From positions 1-50,141 of the forward strand of contig JAEZVB010000030.1 of assembly GCA_023443285.1 (NCBI GenBank): a DNA stretch of 50,141 nt. Reading direction: 5' to 3'. Both the position numbers and the translations under genes were made by a program. The first letter of the stretch is position 1, and every line of letters starts with the position of its first letter. The notes beneath the pieces were generated by a model. It did no database searches. It saw only the letters and a program-made list of their open reading frames with translations, and was not told where the DNA came from. Source of the DNA: Bacillota bacterium (GTDB lineage Bacteria > Bacillota > Negativicutes > Sporomusales > Sporomusaceae). Of this stretch, positions 1 through 9,067 are shown one piece after another.

Positions 1-766
1 TCATATTGGCGGTGCCAATGAATTGGCTGAGGTAGTGAGTATTGCCGCAGGAGCAACGCCAGTTATTACCACAGCTACTGATGTCGCTAAATTGCCTGCT
101 GCCGATGTATTAGCCGTGAAACTTAATCTGACCATTGAGCCGTTTAGTTCCTTAAAAACAATCAACTCGGCCATTGTAAATGGTGAGAAAGTATTGTTTT
201 TTCTAGACAAAGAACTAATCGGACAGGAGCAATATACTAATGTAGCATCAGAGCAAGGAATCGTGTTAGAAGATATTCGTAATCTGGTTCATACAGATGA
301 ATATGATGCTGCCGTAATAATTACCGATAGAAAAATCGATATTTCTAAGCCGCACTTATATTTGCGCCCAAGTAGTTTAGCAATTGGTCTTGGCTGTCGC
401 CGGGGTACCACCAGCGCAGAAATTATGTCTGCCATAAGTCAAGCCTGTCAGGCCGTCGGGCGAAGTTATAAAAGTGTAGCTATAATTGGGAGTACCATGC
501 TCAAAGAAGACGAAATCGGTTTATTGGCAACTGCTCAACAAATAGCGGTGCCTATTCGATTTTATTCCAATGATCAACTGCAAGAATGTATGGAACACCA
601 TGCATTATCGTCATCAAATTTTGTTAAAGAAAAGATAGGAGTGGGAAATGTATGCGAACCAGCAGCAATTCTAGCGGGGAAAAACAGCAAACTGCTTTTG
701 CCGAAAACCAAGTATCCCAAAGTAACTGTGGCTATCACGCCGGTAAGCTATCGGTGGTGGGAATAG
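1..766 (+). CDS. cbiG: Cobalt-precorrin-5A hydrolase CbiG, 5'-truncated by the window edge
   Basis: The frame is open from base 2, reading H-I-G-G-A-N-E-L-A before the first possible start, so this is the C-terminal part of a gene that begins upstream. HxGGAN followed by a Rossmann-like segment and a C-terminal domain with GLGCRRGTT and SIAAGATPVITTATD-type text are typical of CbiG. The enzyme opens the lactone of cobalt-precorrin-5A and releases acetaldehyde in oxygen-independent cobalamin synthesis. Its presence, instead of CobG, tells that the anaerobic pathway is used. The 3' end overlaps cbiH by 115 nt if cbiH starts at 652. Family call is firm; the start cannot be seen. Confidence 0.9.
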   Translation, partial: HIGGANELAEVVSIAAGATPVITTATDVAKLPAADVLAVKLNLTIEPFSSLKTINSAIVNGEKVLFFLDKELIGQEQYTNVASEQGIVLEDIRNLVHTDEYDAAVIITDRKIDISKPHLYLRPSSLAIGLGCRRGTTSAEIMSAISQACQAVGRSYKSVAIIGSTMLKEDEIGLLATAQQIAVPIRFYSNDQLQECMEHHALSSSNFVKEKIGVGNVCEPAAILAGKNSKLLLPKTKYPKVTVAITPVSYRWWE

Positions 767-1476
767 GACCTGGCAGTATCATCGATATGACGCCGAGAGC
801 TCGGCAAGCGATTGAATGTGCTGAAGTTATCGTGGGTTATGATACTTATTTAGAGTTAATAAAAGATTTATTGCCGGGAAAATCCACGATTGGTACAGGC
901 ATGATGCAGGAAATCGATCGTTGCCAAGCGGCAGTAGAACAGGCAATGGAAGGAAAACAGGTTGCCGTTATTTCAAGCGGGGATCCAGGCGTATACGGTA
1001 TGGCCGGCCTAGTGCTTGAACTTGTTGCAAAGTATCCGGAGACCGTGCAGCCTGAGGTGACTGTTATTCCGGGTATTAGTGCTGTTGGGGCGGCTGCTTC
1101 CATTTTAGGCGCACCTTTAATGCATGATTTTGCCGTTATTAGTTTAAGCGATTTATTAACGCCGTGGGAAGTAATTGAAAAAAGAGTTGAGATGGCAGCT
1201 GCCGGCGATTTTGTTATTGCTATCTATAACCCCAAAAGTACCCGTAGAACAAGTCAAATTGAAACAGTACGCGAAATTGCGCTGAAACATAGGAAAGCAG
1301 ATACTCCTGTCGGTATTGTTCATCATGCTAGCCGAACAAAAGAGCAAATGAAGCTCTCCACCTTGGAGAATTTTACAAATGAGCATATTGATATGTTTTC
1401 CTTGGTCATCATTGGTAACAGCCAAACATATGTCGCTGATGGAAGAATGGTGACTCCACGAGGCTATCATTTATGA
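652..1476 (+). CDS. cbiH: Precorrin-3B / cobalt-precorrin-3 C17-methyltransferase CbiH
   Basis: SAM-dependent methyltransferase that methylates C17 and contracts the corrin ring. The tetrapyrrole-methylase signature GIGPGS is at residues 37-42, followed by the SSGDPGVYGMAG loop, the PGISAVGAAAS segment and IAIYNPKS near the C-terminal half, as in CbiH/CobJ. Start 652 is supported by AGGAG at 637-641, ten bases upstream, but gives a 33-34-residue extension before the conserved core. GTG codons at 754 and 757 would give a conventional N-terminus. The gene lies inside the end of cbiG and its stop overlaps cbiJ by 4 nt, so translation is probably coupled. Confidence 0.92.
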   Translation: MRTSSNSSGEKQQTAFAENQVSQSNCGYHAGKLSVVGIGPGSIIDMTPRARQAIECAEVIVGYDTYLELIKDLLPGKSTIGTGMMQEIDRCQAAVEQAMEGKQVAVISSGDPGVYGMAGLVLELVAKYPETVQPEVTVIPGISAVGAAASILGAPLMHDFAVISLSDLLTPWEVIEKRVEMAAAGDFVIAIYNPKSTRRTSQIETVREIALKHRKADTPVGIVHHASRTKEQMKLSTLENFTNEHIDMFSLVIIGNSQTYVADGRMVTPRGYHL

Positions 1477-2234
1477 TTTTAGTACTGGCCGGAACACTTG
1501 ATGGCCGGGAATTGGCTTTACATTTAGCGGGAACCGGCCGCAAGGTAATGGTATCGGTGATAAGTGAGTATGGCCGGAGCTTAGCTGAAATGCCAGGTAT
1601 TTGTGTTCATACTGGGCCATTGACTGTGGATGATATGCGGCGTTTAATCTCAGACCAAAGCATTAAGGTCATTGTGGATGCCAGTCATCCTTATGCGGTA
1701 AATGGTTCGCTAAATGCTATGGCCGCATGTGAACTTGCAGGTATTGAATATGTAAGATATGAACGATCAGAGGTTTGTGTGCCTAAGTATGAACAAATAC
1801 ATATTGCTAGTGACGCTGCTCATGCAGCAAGGTTGGCTGCCAGCTTAGGTAAGGTAGTATTTTTAACTACCGGCAGCCGCACGATTAAAATATTTAAGGA
1901 CGAGCCGCTACTAGCAGCTTGCCGTCTGATTGCGAGAGTATTACCTCAACCTGATGTTGTGCAAGAGTGTGTTGATTTAGGTTTTAATCCTGGTGATATT
2001 GTAGCCATTAAAGGGCCGTTTTCTCATCAGCTTAATGTGGCTCTATTTAGGGAATATGGCGCTGACGTTATTATAACTAAAAACAGTGGAAAGATAGGTG
2101 GCGCAGATACTAAAATATCGGCCGCAATTGAGTTAAGCCTGCCGATTGTTGTTATCGGCAGACCTAACATCAACTATAGAAATTTGTGCCAGACACAAGA
2201 GCAAGTAGTGAATATGGTAAAACATATTGAATGA
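1473..2234 (+). CDS. cbiJ: Cobalt-precorrin-6A reductase CbiJ
   Basis: Reduces a double bond of cobalt-precorrin-6A with a pyridine nucleotide. The N-terminus ILVLAGTLDGRELA is the dinucleotide-binding strand-loop of the CobK/CbiJ family, followed by VDASHPYA at about residue 70 and the late TKNSGKIGGADTK motif, both family hallmarks. At 253 aa it has the normal length. ATG overlaps the cbiH stop (ATGA). A 38-nt gap carrying GGGAGG leads to cbiC. Confidence 0.92.
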   Translation: MILVLAGTLDGRELALHLAGTGRKVMVSVISEYGRSLAEMPGICVHTGPLTVDDMRRLISDQSIKVIVDASHPYAVNGSLNAMAACELAGIEYVRYERSEVCVPKYEQIHIASDAAHAARLAASLGKVVFLTTGSRTIKIFKDEPLLAACRLIARVLPQPDVVQECVDLGFNPGDIVAIKGPFSHQLNVALFREYGADVIITKNSGKIGGADTKISAAIELSLPIVVIGRPNINYRNLCQTQEQVVNMVKHIE

Positions 2235-2272
2235 CAAAGAATTAGCGCTAAATTACTAGGGAGGAAGTACTT

Positions 2273-2899
2273 ATGCAGTACATAAAAGACCCAATGGCTA
2301 TTGAAACACGCAGTATGGAAATTATTGCACCATACTTAGCAGAGTTTCATTTAGATGAACAGACCACCAAGGTTTACTCGCGAATTATTCATGCTGCTGG
2401 CGACCCGGATTATGCTAATATCATTAAAGTGCATCCAGAAGCCATTACGGCAGGCATATCTGCATTAAAAGCCGGCTGTAATATTTTTTGTGATGTTGAA
2501 ATGGTGCGCACTGGAATAAATAAACGCCGTTTGGCTGAATTTGGCGGGCAGGCATACTGCCTGGTATCTGATGAGACGGTAGCACTGGAAGCCAAGGCAG
2601 CCGGTATTACTCGCTCAATGGCAGCTATGCGCAAATTTGGCGCTCAGCTTAATGGTTCGATTGTGGCTATTGGCAATGCACCAACGGCACTATTTGAAGT
2701 TTTAAAAATGATTGAAGAAGAAAATATAAGACCGGCGCTTATCGTTGGTGTGCCGGTAGGTTTTGTCGGTGCGGCCGAGTCTAAGGAATTGTTGCATACA
2801 ACCTCGACTGTTCCATATATTACGGTACTGGGCAACAAGGGGGGAAGCCCGATTGCGGCGGCCTCTGTTAATGCAATTATGTATATGTTAGGTCGCTAA
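2273..2899 (+). CDS. cbiC: Cobalt-precorrin-8X methylmutase CbiC
   Basis: Moves the methyl group from C11 to C12 of the ring to give cobyrinate. The segment SRIIHAAGDPDY puts the expected catalytic histidine at residue 40 (known from CobH/CbiC structures), and GCNIFCDVEMVRTGI and GVPVGFVGAAESKELL are the usual core motifs. The length of 208 aa is typical. The ribosome-binding site GGGAGG lies just before ATG 2273. It is followed after 33 nt by cbiA, which acts on its product. Confidence 0.95.
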   Translation: MQYIKDPMAIETRSMEIIAPYLAEFHLDEQTTKVYSRIIHAAGDPDYANIIKVHPEAITAGISALKAGCNIFCDVEMVRTGINKRRLAEFGGQAYCLVSDETVALEAKAAGITRSMAAMRKFGAQLNGSIVAIGNAPTALFEVLKMIEEENIRPALIVGVPVGFVGAAESKELLHTTSTVPYITVLGNKGGSPIAAASVNAIMYMLGR

Positions 2900-2932
2900 T
2901 TTTATTGAATCCGCTGTTTAGGAGGGAGACGC

Positions 2933-4330
2933 ATGGATCAATTGAATATCCCCAGAGTTGTGATTGCCGGCGTTAGCAGTGGGGTCGGTAAAACGACCAT
3001 TGTGACCGGTATGCTCGCGGCTTTATCCAAGCGTGGCTTCAAAGTCCAATCCTATAAAGTTGGTCCTGATTATATCGACCCAGGTTTTCATCGCTTAGCC
3101 AGCGGTAAAAGTGCCCATAACTTAGATACTTGGTTAGTACCGCCAGAATCATTATCAGCTATATTTGCCAGTACGGCGGTAGGTAATGATATTGCAATTA
3201 TTGAAGGCGTTATGGGTCTATATGATGGCGGTCGTGCCGGTATTAGCAGTACGGCCGCTGTGGCAAAATTGCTAAAAGCGCCAGTAGTGCTGGTGATTGA
3301 CGCCAAATCAATGGGCGAGAGTGTCGGAGCCATCGCGCTAGGCTTTAAAATGTATGACCCAGAGGTTAATTTAGCCGGTGTCATCATTAACCGGCTTGGA
3401 TCAGTAAGCCATAAACTCATGGTTTGTGAGGCGCTTGACAGACTAGGTATTCCCGTTATTGGTACGGTTTTCCGTAATAAGGAACTTAGTATGCCGGAAC
3501 GTCACCTTGGTTTGACACCAGTTACTGAGCATAATGCGGCTATGGCGGTAGATCAAATGGGGCAACAAGTGGCTGAACAAGTAGCTTTAGACGAGCTACT
3601 AACTATAGCTAAAACTGCCAAGGAGCTACCGCGAAGCAGGGCTACGGCAAAAGAAAAGAGCGAGCATAAGACTGTCCGCATTGGTGTAGCGCAAGATGAA
3701 GTCTTTACCTTCTATTACCCCTCAAGTCTGGAAGTCTTGATTGAAGCTGGTGCTGATATCGTTCCGTTTAGCCCACTCAAAGATAGTCGCCTGCCTAATG
3801 TTGACGGAATCATTTTAGGCGGTGGCTTTCCGGAAATGTTTATCAAAGAATTAGCTGCCAATACGTTAATGCGCCAGAATATATTGGAGGCAGCTCAGCA
3901 AGGAATGCCGATATACGCTGAGTGTGGCGGACTTATGTATCTGTCACGGCAAATCACCGATTTTGACGATCAGACATACGATATGGTTGGTGTTATTCCG
4001 GCAGTATGCCAAATGCAGTCAAAACTTGAAACAGTTGGCTATGTGGAAGCCAAGGCGTTAACCAATAATGTATTATGTATCAAAGAGCACACTCTGCGGG
4101 GACATGAATTTCATTTTTCACGGATGTATCCCGATAGAAGTGGCGAAGAATTTCCGTGGGCATTCGAATTTAAGAAAATGCGAACAGGGGCAATTTATCA
4201 AGGCGGTTATGCAGCCGGCAATGTATTGGCATCTTATTTGCACATGCATTTTGCCGGAAATAGGCAAGCGGCACAGCAATTTGTTGAGAAGTGTGCTCAG
4301 TACCATTACCTAAAGGAACAGGAGATGTAG
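2933..4330 (+). CDS. cbiA: Cobyrinate a,c-diamide synthase CbiA
   Basis: ATP- and glutamine-dependent amidation of the a and c carboxylates of cobyrinate. An N-terminal dethiobiotin-synthetase-like domain has the P-loop GVSSGVGKTT at residues 13-22. The C-terminal class I glutaminase domain has ECGGLMYLS with the nucleophile at Cys331, and a conserved YLHMHF near the end. Its 465 aa match the family. The ribosome-binding site AGGAGGGAG precedes ATG 2933. Five bases separate the stop from the preferred cobU start. Confidence 0.95.
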   Translation: MDQLNIPRVVIAGVSSGVGKTTIVTGMLAALSKRGFKVQSYKVGPDYIDPGFHRLASGKSAHNLDTWLVPPESLSAIFASTAVGNDIAIIEGVMGLYDGGRAGISSTAAVAKLLKAPVVLVIDAKSMGESVGAIALGFKMYDPEVNLAGVIINRLGSVSHKLMVCEALDRLGIPVIGTVFRNKELSMPERHLGLTPVTEHNAAMAVDQMGQQVAEQVALDELLTIAKTAKELPRSRATAKEKSEHKTVRIGVAQDEVFTFYYPSSLEVLIEAGADIVPFSPLKDSRLPNVDGIILGGGFPEMFIKELAANTLMRQNILEAAQQGMPIYAECGGLMYLSRQITDFDDQTYDMVGVIPAVCQMQSKLETVGYVEAKALTNNVLCIKEHTLRGHEFHFSRMYPDRSGEEFPWAFEFKKMRTGAIYQGGYAAGNVLASYLHMHFAGNRQAAQQFVEKCAQYHYLKEQEM

Positions 4331-4335
4331 TTATT

Positions 4336-4917
4336 ATGGCGGGTAAAATTGTTTTGGTTACCGGTGGTGCTCGCAGTGGCAAAAGCACTTTTGCCGAACG
4401 GTATGCTGCTTTAGGTGGACGGAGGATAGCCTATATTGCTACTGCGCAAATCTTTGATGATGAAATGAAAGAACGGGTTAGTATTCATCAAAGCCGTCGT
4501 CCTGCTAACTGGCTAACTTTTGAAGCCCCTTATAAAGCGGAAGAGGCAATGGTGCAAGCAGTTCAGAGTTCAGACGGTGTATTGTTTGATTGTCTGACAC
4601 TTTATACCAGTAACCTACTGTTAGCGCCTGATGCACCAGCTACCAGGGAAGAACGCTGTCAGGTTGTACTTGCTGCAATTGAAAAACTAATGGTAAGTGC
4701 TAAGCAGGGAAGCTGTGACGTGATCTTCGTTACAAATGAAGTTGGCTTAGGAATTGTACCAGATAATGCACTAGCACGGGAATATCGTGATGTGGCAGGG
4801 CTTGTTAACCAAAAAGTCGCGGCAGCTGCTGATGAAGTATATTTGGTGGTAAGTGGTTTGGCTGTTGAGCTGAAAAAAATCGCCGTAAGTCTAGAGGAGG
4901 GTAAGTGTAATGGCTAA
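4336..4917 (+). CDS. cobU: Adenosylcobinamide kinase / adenosylcobinamide-phosphate guanylyltransferase CobU
   Basis: Bifunctional enzyme that phosphorylates adenosylcobinamide and then attaches GMP, giving GDP-cobinamide for CobS. The P-loop GGARSGKS is at residues 10-17 and the HQSRRP motif with the guanylylated-histidine candidate His51 follows. FVTNEVGLGIVP is the usual third motif. I choose ATG 4336 because GGAG at 4321-4324 sits 11 nt before it and the protein then starts at the first conserved strand. An in-frame ATG at 4291 would lie within cbiA. The end overlaps cbiP by 8 nt. Confidence 0.93.
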   Translation: MAGKIVLVTGGARSGKSTFAERYAALGGRRIAYIATAQIFDDEMKERVSIHQSRRPANWLTFEAPYKAEEAMVQAVQSSDGVLFDCLTLYTSNLLLAPDAPATREERCQVVLAAIEKLMVSAKQGSCDVIFVTNEVGLGIVPDNALAREYRDVAGLVNQKVAAAADEVYLVVSGLAVELKKIAVSLEEGKCNG

Positions 4918-6442
4918 AGCAATTATGTTACAGGGAACAAGCTCTCATGTTGGCAAAAGCATTTTGACTACTGCCTTGTGCCGGATTTTTAAGCAGGATG
5001 GTTACAAGGTAACACCTTTTAAAGCGCAGAATATGGCACTTAACTCCTATGTTACCAAAACCGGCGGAGAAATGGGGAGGGCACAGGTGGCGCAGGCAGA
5101 GGCTGCCGGCTTAGAGCCTGCTGTGGAAATGAACCCGGTTTTATTGAAACCTACCGGCAATTCTTGTTCACAGGTCATTGTCATGGGGAAACCTGTTGGG
5201 AATATGTCAGCCCAAGAATATCATGCTGGTTATAGTTTAAAAGCGTTGGGAGTAGTAACTGAGTGTATTGAAAAACTGCATAAAGATTTTGATACTATTG
5301 TAATTGAAGGGGCAGGCAGTCCAGCTGAGGTTAACTTAAAAGACACGGATATCGTTAATATGCGCACTGCCAAACTGGCTGGTGCGCCGGTGCTGCTTAT
5401 TGCCGACATTGACAGGGGCGGGGCTTTGGCCTCGGTTGTCGGAACGCTGGAACTATTAGACCCAGATGAGCGCGATTTAGTCAAAGGCATTATTATAAAT
5501 AAATTCCGGGGCGACATTACACTTCTCAAGCCTGCTCTGGAATTTCTTGAAGTTAAGACCGGTAAGCCGGTTGTAGGCGTTGTGCCACATCTTGACAGGC
5601 TGGGGATTGATGATGAGGATTCAGTATCGCTCGAGGATAAAGAGAAGTCGGCTGAGGCCGGAGAACTGGATATTGCTGTTTTGCGTCTGCCCAAGATATC
5701 GAATTTTACGGATTTTGATGCGCTAGCTAATGAAAGTGATGTAAAGGTCAGATATATTCGACACGGGGAAGCTATTGGCAACCCTGACCTGATTATTCTG
5801 CCAGGCAGCAAAAATACTACAGAGGATTTATTATACCTTCGCAATAATGGCTATGAACAAGAACTCATTAAGCTGGCAAAGAGCGGTACGCCGGTTGTCG
5901 GCATTTGCGGCGGCTATCAGATGCTGGGGCGAGAAGTGCAAGATCCTGAACATACCGAGTCAGACCTTGACAAAGTCATAGGGTTAGGTCTTATCGACAG
6001 TATTACCATCTTCGAAGCTAATAAGGTAACCCATCAGGTTAAAGTCACAGCTACTGGCCATAAGTTTTTAGGGATTAATTTTAGTGGCGACAATTTGCAA
6101 GGTTATGAAATCCATATGGGGCGAACCAAGTTTTTATCACAGGTTGAACCTGCCTTTATCATTGACACTCGGTCAGGTAAACAGGTACAGATGGCTGATG
6201 GTGCTGTTTCTGCAGATGGACTGGTTATGGGTACCTATATTCATGGGATATTTGACAATGATGAATATCGTCGGGCAATGCTTGATGCGCTCAGAGTGCG
6301 CAAAGGGTTAGCGCCGCTCGGGGTAATCCAGGATACACAGGCTCGCAAAGATGCCGCATATAATCGGTTGGCTGACGTTGTCCGCCAAAGTATGGATATC
6401 GCTTTAGTTTACCAGATTATGAATGAAAATAATGGTAGATAG
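4910..6442 (+). CDS. cbiP: Cobyric acid synthase CbiP
   Basis: Amidates the b, d, e and g positions of adenosyl-cobyrinate a,c-diamide. It has the same fold as CbiA: N-terminal ATP-binding domain starting MLQGTSSHVGKS (residues 6-17), and a C-terminal glutaminase domain with VVGICGGYQMLG, nucleophile Cys333, and GTYIHGIFDN close to the end. Length 510 aa is standard. The start overlaps cobU, preceded by AGGAGGG, and cbiB begins 2 nt after the stop. Confidence 0.95.
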   Translation: MAKAIMLQGTSSHVGKSILTTALCRIFKQDGYKVTPFKAQNMALNSYVTKTGGEMGRAQVAQAEAAGLEPAVEMNPVLLKPTGNSCSQVIVMGKPVGNMSAQEYHAGYSLKALGVVTECIEKLHKDFDTIVIEGAGSPAEVNLKDTDIVNMRTAKLAGAPVLLIADIDRGGALASVVGTLELLDPDERDLVKGIIINKFRGDITLLKPALEFLEVKTGKPVVGVVPHLDRLGIDDEDSVSLEDKEKSAEAGELDIAVLRLPKISNFTDFDALANESDVKVRYIRHGEAIGNPDLIILPGSKNTTEDLLYLRNNGYEQELIKLAKSGTPVVGICGGYQMLGREVQDPEHTESDLDKVIGLGLIDSITIFEANKVTHQVKVTATGHKFLGINFSGDNLQGYEIHMGRTKFLSQVEPAFIIDTRSGKQVQMADGAVSADGLVMGTYIHGIFDNDEYRRAMLDALRVRKGLAPLGVIQDTQARKDAAYNRLADVVRQSMDIALVYQIMNENNGR

Positions 6443-6444
6443 CG

Positions 6445-7410
6445 ATGACAGAATATATAATAATAGGAGCAGTCATCCTTGACCGTTTAATTGGCGACCC
6501 ACGGACGACGCTGCATCCGGTAGTTATTATGGGCAATTTTATTGCATGGTTGGAACGAGGTCTTTTACTTACAGGGCACTCGCCGGTTTACAAGAAACTG
6601 GCGGGTGCAGTCCTTGTTCTTATAGTATTGACAGTAGTATATGCAGCCTTGTGGCTGGTTATGGCCGGCTTAAGTTCATTTCATCCCTGGGCTACTTATA
6701 TTGGCGGTGCAGTACTATTGTCTTTTACTATATCGACAAGAAGTTTGGCCGAAGCCGGACGAGAGATTGCTGGATTTCTAAATAACGGCAATATGGATCA
6801 GGCTCGCTATAAGGTCGGCTGGATTGTCGGGCGCGATACCGCTGATCTTAATACTGCCGAAGTAACTCGGGCTACTGTTGAGACAGTGGCGGAGAATATT
6901 GTTGATGGTATTATCTCACCACTTTTTTATGCAGCAATTGGCGGGGTTCCCCTGGCTTTTTTGTATCGTGCGGTTAACACCATGGATTCCATGGTGGGAT
7001 ATAAAAACGAAAAGTATCTGGATTTCGGCATGGTTGCCGCCAGGGTTGATGATGTATTCAACTATATTCCTGCCAGAATAACCGGGTTATTGATAATTTT
7101 GGCAGCAGCCTTGCTCAAAAAGGATGCAAGTGGCGCATTTCAAGCTATTAAACGTGATGCAGTTAAGCATCCCAGCCCTAACAGCGGTTTTTCTGAAGCC
7201 GGTGTGGCAGGAGCACTGGGAATTAGGCTGGGCGGGCTTAATTATTATGGTGGAGTGCCTTCCGTGCGGGCGTATATGGGAGAAGCAAAGTGTCAGCTTA
7301 CACCAATACATATTGAGTATACCATTCAAATTATGTACGTAGTAACCATTTTGTTTGTTGCGACGGCATTAGTATGTAAATGGTCGTTTGCGTATAGACA
7401 GCCATTTTAA
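6445..7410 (+). CDS. cbiB: Adenosylcobinamide-phosphate synthase CbiB (membrane protein)
   Basis: Couples cobyric acid to the aminopropanol arm, here presumably (R)-1-amino-2-propanol O-2-phosphate supplied by the pduX and cobD products downstream. Several hydrophobic segments mark an inner-membrane protein. The family motifs DRLIGDPRTTLHPV near the N-terminus, the ETVAENIVDGIISPLFY segment and RVDDVFNYIPARI are all present. Length 321 aa is normal. The gene is packed against cbiP. Do not confuse with the decarboxylase gene cobD at 9054. Confidence 0.94.
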   Translation: MTEYIIIGAVILDRLIGDPRTTLHPVVIMGNFIAWLERGLLLTGHSPVYKKLAGAVLVLIVLTVVYAALWLVMAGLSSFHPWATYIGGAVLLSFTISTRSLAEAGREIAGFLNNGNMDQARYKVGWIVGRDTADLNTAEVTRATVETVAENIVDGIISPLFYAAIGGVPLAFLYRAVNTMDSMVGYKNEKYLDFGMVAARVDDVFNYIPARITGLLIILAAALLKKDASGAFQAIKRDAVKHPSPNSGFSEAGVAGALGIRLGGLNYYGGVPSVRAYMGEAKCQLTPIHIEYTIQIMYVVTILFVATALVCKWSFAYRQPF

Positions 7411-7425
7411 ATGGAGGAATAAAAG

Positions 7426-8151
7426 TTGAATGACTTTTTTACCGGATTACAGTTTCTTACCCGCATTCGTTTGGTAAAACAGACTGATTGGTCACCGGAA
7501 AGCTTTGGCCGCAGTGTTAAATATTTTACGTTTATTGGTGCAATTATTGGCTTGATTTTAGCTAGCCTGAATTACGTTCTTAGCCAATTTTTACCGTCCC
7601 ACGTATTGGCAGCCGTCATTATTTTAGCTGAAATTGTCCTTACCGGCGGCTTGCATTGTGATGGCTTTATGGATACTGCGGATGGGGTGTTTTCCGGTCG
7701 TTCCCGGGAACGCATGCTTGAAATCATGAAGGACAGCCGGGTTGGTGCCAACGGTGTGGTGGCGTTTGGTCTATTATTACTGCTGAAGTATTCTCTCATT
7801 GTTGATATGACACCGACTATGTTATTGCCGGCACTTATTATTATGCCAGTAGCGGGACGTACATCCATGGTAATCAGCGTTACTTCTTTTAACTATGCAC
7901 GACCAGATGGTATGGGAAAAGCTTTCGCACAGTATGCTGGCCGTACTACCTTATGTATTGCTGTTGCTGTTACGATGGCCGTGGTTATTCCGTTGGGCAT
8001 CCAGGCTGCAATTAGTGCTGGCGGAGCTATTTTGGCAGGAATTGTAGCAGCTCGTTATCTTGCTAATGTTTTGGGCGGCTTAACTGGTGATACCTATGGC
8101 GCTGTTACGGAATTGACTGAATTAATAGCTTTACTCATCTTTGTTCTCTAA
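7426..8151 (+). CDS. cobS: Adenosylcobinamide-GDP ribazoletransferase (cobalamin synthase) CobS
   Basis: Integral membrane enzyme that joins GDP-cobinamide to alpha-ribazole phosphate. The hallmark GGLHCDGFMDTADGVFSG lies near residues 65-85, followed by a run of hydrophobic helices and the late GGLTGDTYGA motif. Translation most likely begins with TTG at 7426: GGAGG at 7413-7417 is 8 nt upstream and the resulting N-terminus NDFFTGLQFLTRIR matches the family. At 241 aa it is of ordinary length. A 34-nt gap leads to pduX. Confidence 0.93.
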   Translation: MNDFFTGLQFLTRIRLVKQTDWSPESFGRSVKYFTFIGAIIGLILASLNYVLSQFLPSHVLAAVIILAEIVLTGGLHCDGFMDTADGVFSGRSRERMLEIMKDSRVGANGVVAFGLLLLLKYSLIVDMTPTMLLPALIIMPVAGRTSMVISVTSFNYARPDGMGKAFAQYAGRTTLCIAVAVTMAVVIPLGIQAAISAGGAILAGIVAARYLANVLGGLTGDTYGAVTELTELIALLIFVL

Positions 8152-8185
8152 GATAAGATTCAATCACTGAAAGGCAGACTTTCTA

Positions 8186-9067
8186 ATGAAGATAAAAGTT
8201 AAAGCGCCCGGCTCATGTGGAGAATTGGTGCAGGGCACAGTAAATGGGGTCAATTTTTTAATTACCTGTCCGGTAGATTGGTATTCGGAGGTTACTGTAA
8301 CTGACGATGCTGCTCAGGCCGGGGTTGATCCTAAGACCGCTGCTGCTGTGACCAAGACATTTGAATATCTAAATATTTCAGGAAATGTTGGCCTTACTGT
8401 AAAATCTGATTTGCCAGTAGGTAAAGGTATGGCATCCAGCAGTGCCGACATTAGCGCGGCCTGTCAGGCTGCTGCGCTGGCAGTGGCTGGCAGACAACTG
8501 TCTTGTGACGAGATTGCCGATATTGCTTTAACCATTGAGCCAACTGACGGCATATTTTATCCAGGAATTATCATGTTTGACCATATCGAAGGGAAAATTC
8601 GCCGTTCTTTAGGCAAACCTCCAGAAATATATATTGCTGTATTCGATGTTGGCGGTCAAGTAGATACCCTGGCTTTTAATAATCGCGAGGATCTTGCTGT
8701 TTTAAATCAGGCCAAAGAATCCCAGGTTGCAGCAGCTGTTGCTTTAGTTACCAAGGGGCTGGAGACCAGTGATGCCAGGTTGATTGGACAGGGATCCACC
8801 CTGAGCGCATTAGCCAACCAAACAATACTATATAAGCCCTGTCTGGAACAAGTTATTCATATCAGCCAGGATTTTGGTGCTGTAGGCATTTGTGCCGCTC
8901 ATAGCGGTACCGTTTTAGGGGTCATGTTTAATGCAACAAATATGACCGGTCATGATGCTTGCATTAAGGAAATCGGCTGCCGCTGCACAGAGGTAGTTTA
9001 TCTAAAAACCGTCCAGTTAATTACTGGCGGACTTATCATAACAGGAGATGATAGTGGTGGACGCTGA
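8186..9067 (+). CDS. pduX: L-threonine kinase, PduX-like GHMP kinase
   Basis: Converts L-threonine to L-threonine O-3-phosphate, the substrate of the CobD decarboxylase encoded next. The N-terminus APGSCGELVQG and the GHMP nucleotide-binding loop PVGKGMASSSADIS (about residues 76-89) are characteristic of PduX rather than of homoserine or mevalonate kinases. Length 293 aa fits. Its 3' end overlaps the cobD reading frame, whose Shine-Dalgarno sequence lies inside pduX. The immediate pairing with cobD supports the assignment independently of sequence. Confidence 0.88.
   Translation: MKIKVKAPGSCGELVQGTVNGVNFLITCPVDWYSEVTVTDDAAQAGVDPKTAAAVTKTFEYLNISGNVGLTVKSDLPVGKGMASSSADISAACQAAALAVAGRQLSCDEIADIALTIEPTDGIFYPGIIMFDHIEGKIRRSLGKPPEIYIAVFDVGGQVDTLAFNNREDLAVLNQAKESQVAAAVALVTKGLETSDARLIGQGSTLSALANQTILYKPCLEQVIHISQDFGAVGICAAHSGTVLGVMFNATNMTGHDACIKEIGCRCTEVVYLKTVQLITGGLIITGDDSGGR

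Noticed and set aside
5230..5844. Long minus-strand frame of 204 codons inside cbiP
   Set aside because: It lies fully antisense to a well-conserved gene, has a serine-rich low-complexity look and no ribosome-binding site; a shadow frame.
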